Origin: a virus
IMG/VR virus record: IMGVR_UViG_3300036770_000150
Location: 1 to 24,375 of that record
Strand: one strand, 5' to 3'
DNA: 24,375 nt
The notes under the pieces are model-generated. The model made no database searches. It saw nothing but the letters and a program-made list of their open reading frames with translations, and had not been told where the DNA came from. How positions within the stretch are numbered: the first letter of the stretch is position 1; every line of letters starts with the position of its first letter. Both the position numbers and the translations under genes were made by a program. This document shows positions 21,958 to 24,375 of this stretch, one piece after another.

Positions 21958-22617
21958 TCAGTCCTCGACGATGTGTTCAAGATGCCCAATCCTACCTCGA
22001 ACCCCAATTTTATCAAGAAACTGGCATTTTTGGTGGTCCAAATGCTTGTACAGCCCGTGCTCTATATCGAAAACCTTACCAGACAACCATCTCTGCCAGT
22101 GCTCTGATTCAATCTTTTCCAGAACAGACTTGAGATATTGCGCCTGATTTGTTGGAAACCCAAACAACCGAGTCATCAACATCCCCTCAGTCCCAACCTG
22201 ACTCATGCTGAACCCAGTCCGTAATGGATGTTTGAACGTAAACTTGTCCAGGTCGTGAGCGTTTGGATTGAAGTGATCTGTCAACTGATACCTGCCAGAC
22301 AGTTTGTAGGTCCGGTCGTTCCAGAACGGCAGATCCATCATCCTCTGGAGCGACTGCATCTCAATCGCATTCTGGACGAACCCAATTGGTAGACCGGTAT
22401 CGTGCGCTCTGTCAATCCATTCTGCGCCCCAGAACCCTATCACCTCCACACGATTCGGGATATGGCTCAGAAACGCATCAGACGGGCGTATACGCGACGT
22501 TTCAGACAAGTGAATGGTAGACAGCGGAAAACGGTTCCAGACGCTCTCAAACGTCTTTAGAAGCTCCTGGAGACGTCTTGCGTCTTGATTGATAGCCGAT
22601 GTGACCAAAAAATTCAC
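21958..22617 (-). CDS. Uncharacterised protein, possibly glycosyltransferase-like (219 aa)
   Basis: I take the GTG at 22617-22615 (reads MNFLVTSAINQDARRLQELL) because it overlaps the GT32 stop as GTGA and has AAGGGGG five bases upstream. The longer ATG start at 22641 (eight more residues) has no good ribosome binding site. The protein begins with a beta strand typical of a GT-A-like fold, and has TYKLSGRYQLTDHFNPN (about 102-118), which recalls the 'K-x-SGRY-x-L' motif of viral sugar-transferase-like proteins. I see no clear DxD. It follows GT32 and probably works with it. Assignment as sugar-related is tentative; another enzyme fold is possible. Confidence 0.55.
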   Translation of the reverse strand: MNFLVTSAINQDARRLQELLKTFESVWNRFPLSTIHLSETSRIRPSDAFLSHIPNRVEVIGFWGAEWIDRAHDTGLPIGFVQNAIEMQSLQRMMDLPFWNDRTYKLSGRYQLTDHFNPNAHDLDKFTFKHPLRTGFSMSQVGTEGMLMTRLFGFPTNQAQYLKSVLEKIESEHWQRWLSGKVFDIEHGLYKHLDHQKCQFLDKIGVRGRIGHLEHIVED

Positions 22618-23216
22618 CAGGACCCCCTTGTACTTTTCCATCCTTGTTTTGCAAATACCTGACCTTTGCCCTGATAGCTTGAACCACTAAAGTGATCTGG
22701 AAGGAAATAGTGCGAAGGATAGATCGTAATGTCACGGTACTTGTGCCTATGGATTGTTTCTGTGAGCCTGACTGGACCTGTGAATTGCCATGCCATCCGG
22801 CCTTCTGGCTTTTCGTTTGCTAGATCCTGGATGATCTGACCGATGAGTGGATGTTGCGGGGTTGCTCCGACAATGCCGTTTGCGATCAACCCAGGACGGG
22901 TGATCTCATTCTCCCAGCAGGCAAAGACATCCGGCTGCAGTAACCAATCCTCCAGTGGACGAACGCACTCGGAATCCGCATCCATTGCAATCCCGCCGAA
23001 CTCGTAAAGAATCTCCCACCTCATACAGTCGGCAACACCCGCTTTTTGATTCTCCCAGTAGTGTGCCATGTGCTCTGCCAACCTCCACCCACGCTTGAGA
23101 CTGTCGTTGCCCCAGACTTGGACCTCGTACTCTGGATTGAGTTTGTGCCATGACTTGATTTCCTCCGGCTCTGGTTGATCACCGACCCAAACAATGTGGA
23201 TGAGCTTTGGAACCAT
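22614..23216 (-). CDS. Glycosyltransferase, GT32 (OCH1-like) family (200 aa)
   Basis: Start taken at the ATG at 23216 (MVPKLIHIVWVGDQPEPEEI); the longer frame begins with a TTG inside the terminator hairpin. The opening IPK/VPK-LIHIVW-x-G is the classic GT32 start. It is followed by WHKLNPEYEVQVWGN (about 23-37), AGVADCMRWEILYEFGGIAM (about 59-78) and the DxD motif DADSE (about 79-83), which binds the metal and nucleotide sugar. The upstream U-tract runs directly into the ATG, and GGGGGA of the hairpin could serve as ribosome binding site, so expression is probably tied to the attenuator-like structure. Acceptors may be host surface or virion glycans (unknown). Confidence 0.85.
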   Translation of the reverse strand: MVPKLIHIVWVGDQPEPEEIKSWHKLNPEYEVQVWGNDSLKRGWRLAEHMAHYWENQKAGVADCMRWEILYEFGGIAMDADSECVRPLEDWLLQPDVFACWENEITRPGLIANGIVGATPQHPLIGQIIQDLANEKPEGRMAWQFTGPVRLTETIHRHKYRDITIYPSHYFLPDHFSGSSYQGKGQVFAKQGWKSTRGSW

Positions 23217-23243
23217 AAAAAAATCCCCCAACGATAGGGGGAT
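23217..23243 (-). terminator. Intrinsic terminator abutting the GT32 start
   Basis: On the minus strand ATCCCCC (23243-23237), a 7-base loop (23236-23230), GGGGGAT (23229-23223), then six T (23222-23217), followed directly by the ATG of the GT32 gene. Seven base pairs, five of them G-C, plus a U-tract meet the usual intrinsic terminator form. Its 5' arm is also used by the upstream hairpin. Confidence 0.75.
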
Positions 23244-23274
23244 AACGGGGGGAGGAGAGTCCCACCATTATCCC
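23239..23274 (-). promoter_or_regulatory. Competing hairpin (antiterminator-like)
   Basis: Bases 23274-23265 pair with 23248-23239 (one G-T wobble), then after one mismatch 23263-23260 pair with 23253-23250 around a six-base loop (23259-23254). The 3' arm uses ATCCC at 23243-23239, which is also in the 5' arm of the terminator, so the two cannot form together. It begins seven bases after the TAA of the upstream 59-residue gene. On the plus strand the same hairpin is followed by GAATTTTT and could terminate antisense transcripts. Confidence 0.6.
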
Positions 23275-23280
23275 GAATTT

Positions 23281-23460
23281 TTAAGCTCGTGCAAACAGCG
23301 GATATGTGTGTTCGATTGCCCCAAGTTTTTGTAGACGCTTTCGATCAAACTCGACTTGGTGAACCCTTGGATACCCAGGGCTGACCCAGATTCCTTTTTT
23401 TAGCCAGTGGGGGACGTACATGATGTTTCGATACGTCCAGACGCTTTGTGCTGTTCTCAT
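23281..23460 (-). CDS. Small hypothetical protein (59 aa)
   Basis: ATG at 23460-23458 (overlapping the MazG stop as ATGA) and TAA at 23283-23281. AAGGA six bases before the ATG is a strong ribosome binding site. It reads MRTAQSVWTYRNIMYVPHWL, then KKGIWVSPGYPRVHQVEFDR and a basic helix (KRLQKLGAIEHTYPLFARA). Rich in aromatic and basic residues; I do not recognise the family. It closes the non-structural block: the competing hairpin starts right after its stop, so ribosomes finishing this gene could influence transcription into the GT32 gene. The tight overlap and strong ribosome binding site make translation likely. Confidence 0.7.
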   Translation of the reverse strand: MRTAQSVWTYRNIMYVPHWLKKGIWVSPGYPRVHQVEFDRKRLQKLGAIEHTYPLFARA

Positions 23461-23774
23461 GCTACGTCCTTAATGAATACACCATTCGGCATCAGAAAGC
23501 CTTTGCGGTCCTTGATCTGCTGGTATGCACCCTCCAGACACTCAACGATGTCCAGGTTTGCCAGCGCACAGAAGTTGATCAGGCAGACCATGACATCACC
23601 CACAGCATCAGCGGTCAGAGCAATGTCCTTTTTTGCCAGACCATCTGCAAGCTCACCCATCTCTGACACTGCTTTCAGGAATTGAGCGTTGGCGGTTGAA
23701 TTTGGGATGATCTGCCGATCCCTGCTCCACTGGATGATTTTGACGTGGAGTTCATCGAAAGACATTCTTTGCAT
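23457..23774 (-). CDS. MazG-like nucleotide pyrophosphohydrolase (105 aa)
   Basis: All-alpha NTP pyrophosphatase. Motifs: helix with FLKAVSEMGELADGLAKKD (about 32-50; E38 and E41 as metal ligands), then DAVGDVMVCLINF (56-68; D56/D60), and the familiar end AYQQIKDRKGFLMPNGVFIK (83-102). These match phage MazG-like proteins of about 100 residues, which hydrolyse nucleoside triphosphates (or possibly ppGpp) to affect the nucleotide pool or host stress signalling during infection. The ATG at 23774 has AGGA eight bases upstream; ATG at residue 4 is an alternative. The gene starts two bases after the previous stop. The family is clear; the in vivo substrate is not. Confidence 0.85.
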   Translation of the reverse strand: MQRMSFDELHVKIIQWSRDRQIIPNSTANAQFLKAVSEMGELADGLAKKDIALTADAVGDVMVCLINFCALANLDIVECLEGAYQQIKDRKGFLMPNGVFIKDVA

Positions 23775-23776
23775 GA

Positions 23777-24274
23777 TCAGTTTCCTGAATTAACTTTATG
23801 GTATTGGACAATAGCCTCGATTCCGTTTGAATATCTAATAAGATTTCTTGGGCTTTCGTCGAATCCTTTTCTTGCAACACCTTCCACAGTGTGCCAATTT
23901 TTTGATGAAGAGCTAGCCACCCGGCCACCCAGTCGTTCATACTCGTGTTCCCATAGCTTCTTGTTAATCCTGAATGCTCGTCTGTCTTTCGGATAAAACA
24001 GTCCAATTGTTTTCTCTGAGTCATCCCCCATCGTTTTGATTAAGTTTCTCCTGAAATACTCAACGTCGATATTCAGCCAATGCAAATACGAGTCGAGTGA
24101 TTCAGTCCACAGGAAATCGTGCGCTGTAGTGCAGTCCCAGGCCATTTTCAGATGCTTTTCGTCCTTGAATGGTGGAATGCAAGCATCTCTGACTGCTAGG
24201 GCAACCACCGCACTGATCAGCGATTGCTCTGGAATCTTGTGTGTGGATATGTCATCCAGCGGTATGTCAATCAT
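23777..24274 (-). CDS. Uncharacterised phage protein (165 aa)
   Basis: N-terminal helical part (about residues 18-75): LISAVVALAVRDACIPPFKD, then AWDCTTAHDFLWTESLDSYL and HWLNIDVEYFRRNLI. The combination 'A-x-A-L/V-RDAC ... A-x-x-F-L/I-x-S-x-x-x-x-x-x-x-x-x-x-x-I-D/P-x-x-x-x-R' resembles a common small helical phage module of unknown function. The C-terminal half (about 84-165) is more basic, with FYPKDRRAFRINKKLWEHEY and EGVARKGFDESPRNLIRYSNG, and may bind nucleic acid. The start overlaps the stop of the zinc-ribbon gene (ATGA); GGAAG upstream is a weak ribosome binding site. It lies between the NrdR-like and MazG-like genes, hence probably in host or nucleotide metabolism control. Confidence 0.6.
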   Translation of the reverse strand: MIDIPLDDISTHKIPEQSLISAVVALAVRDACIPPFKDEKHLKMAWDCTTAHDFLWTESLDSYLHWLNIDVEYFRRNLIKTMGDDSEKTIGLFYPKDRRAFRINKKLWEHEYERLGGRVASSSSKNWHTVEGVARKGFDESPRNLIRYSNGIEAIVQYHKVNSGN

Positions 24275-24375
24275 TTTTTCAATCTTCCGTTTGGGTTGAT
24301 GGGTTCTGGTGGCGTGATGTGTTCTGTGCTGATCTCGTAAGTCTCAAATTTGTGCCCGCAGGTTTGGCATTCTTT
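24271..24375 (-). CDS. NrdR-like zinc-ribbon protein, C-terminal part (cut by window edge)
   Basis: The last 34 residues of a gene entering from the right edge: KECQTCGHKFETYEISTEHI and then TPPEPINPNGRLKK before the TGA at 24273-24271. The C-x-x-C-G-x-x-F-x-T-Y-E pattern is the second half of the NrdR zinc ribbon (RRRxCxxCGxRFTTYE), which in bacteria is followed by an ATP-cone; here it ends shortly after. Phages encode short zinc-ribbon-only proteins of this kind. It could touch ribonucleotide reductase control or bind nucleic acid. The first CxxC pair is presumed outside the window. It overlaps the next gene by four bases (ATGA). Confidence 0.65.
   Translation of the reverse strand, partial: KECQTCGHKFETYEISTEHITPPEPINPNGRLKK

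Noticed and set aside
23253-23262. The 10-base match AGGAGAGTCC between 1-10 and 23253-23262, as a possible terminal repeat
   Set aside because: The match ends after ten bases and the flanking sequence differs; position 1 is inside a fibre gene. Too short to claim a terminal repeat.
1-24375. tRNA genes or CRISPR arrays
   Set aside because: I saw no cloverleaf-like segments with a T-loop GTTCRA box in a suitable setting and no regularly spaced repeats with unique spacers; gaps between genes are too small for them.

Overview
This window looks like the virion-assembly half of a tailed bacteriophage with a short tail (podovirus-like). The sequence holds small and large terminase, portal, scaffold, a major capsid protein of the DUF5309/SU10 type, a head-tail adaptor, a tail nozzle-like protein, several fibre proteins and a run of Gly/Ala/Gln-rich internal (ejection) proteins. 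I see no tail tube, sheath or tape measure of a long-tailed phage. There are no tRNAs, rRNAs, insertion sequences or CRISPR arrays. The host cannot be named; the GC content (about 50% in most genes by eye) and gene content fit an uncultured aquatic phage of a Gram-negative bacterium, but that is inference.

Almost everything is on the minus strand, so the reading order runs from the right edge to the left. (1) 24375-23281: a non-structural block with an NrdR-like zinc-ribbon protein (cut by the edge), an unknown 165-residue protein, a MazG-like pyrophosphohydrolase and a 59-residue protein. (2) 23274-23217: two overlapping, mutually exclusive RNA hairpins, the second with a U-tract, forming an attenuator-like switch just before the next gene. 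(3) 23216-19331: an accessory block with a GT32-like glycosyltransferase, a second possibly glycan-related protein, three small basic proteins (one of DUF6321 type), a 2-oxoglutarate/Fe(II) oxygenase and a 445-residue protein of unknown function. (4) 19134-19377: the only plus-strand gene, a short acidic AT-rich protein with its own sigma70-like promoter, divergent from the packaging genes. (5) 19112-11702: packaging and head genes (terS, terL, a 52-residue coiled-coil protein, portal, a small protein, scaffold, capsid, a small capsid-adjacent protein, a glycosyltransferase-like gene, adaptor). (6) 11705-1: a glycine-rich adhesin, two small fibre-like proteins, an HNH endonuclease, a tail fibre, two small proteins, the nozzle, a C1q-like jelly-roll protein, a GNAT acetyltransferase, four internal virion proteins and the start of another tail fibre.

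Neighbouring genes mostly touch or overlap by 1-4 bases (ATGA, GTGA, TGATG, TAATG), so long polycistronic transcripts with translational coupling are likely. The gene-free gaps are all under 80 bases; the two largest (19113-19188 and 23217-23280) carry the clearest regulatory signals. The points I find most unusual are the attenuator-like hairpin pair, the plus-strand 'moron' gene with a palindrome on its -35 box, a 14-residue repeat shared by two fibre-region genes, and an HNH gene bounded by 9-base direct repeats.
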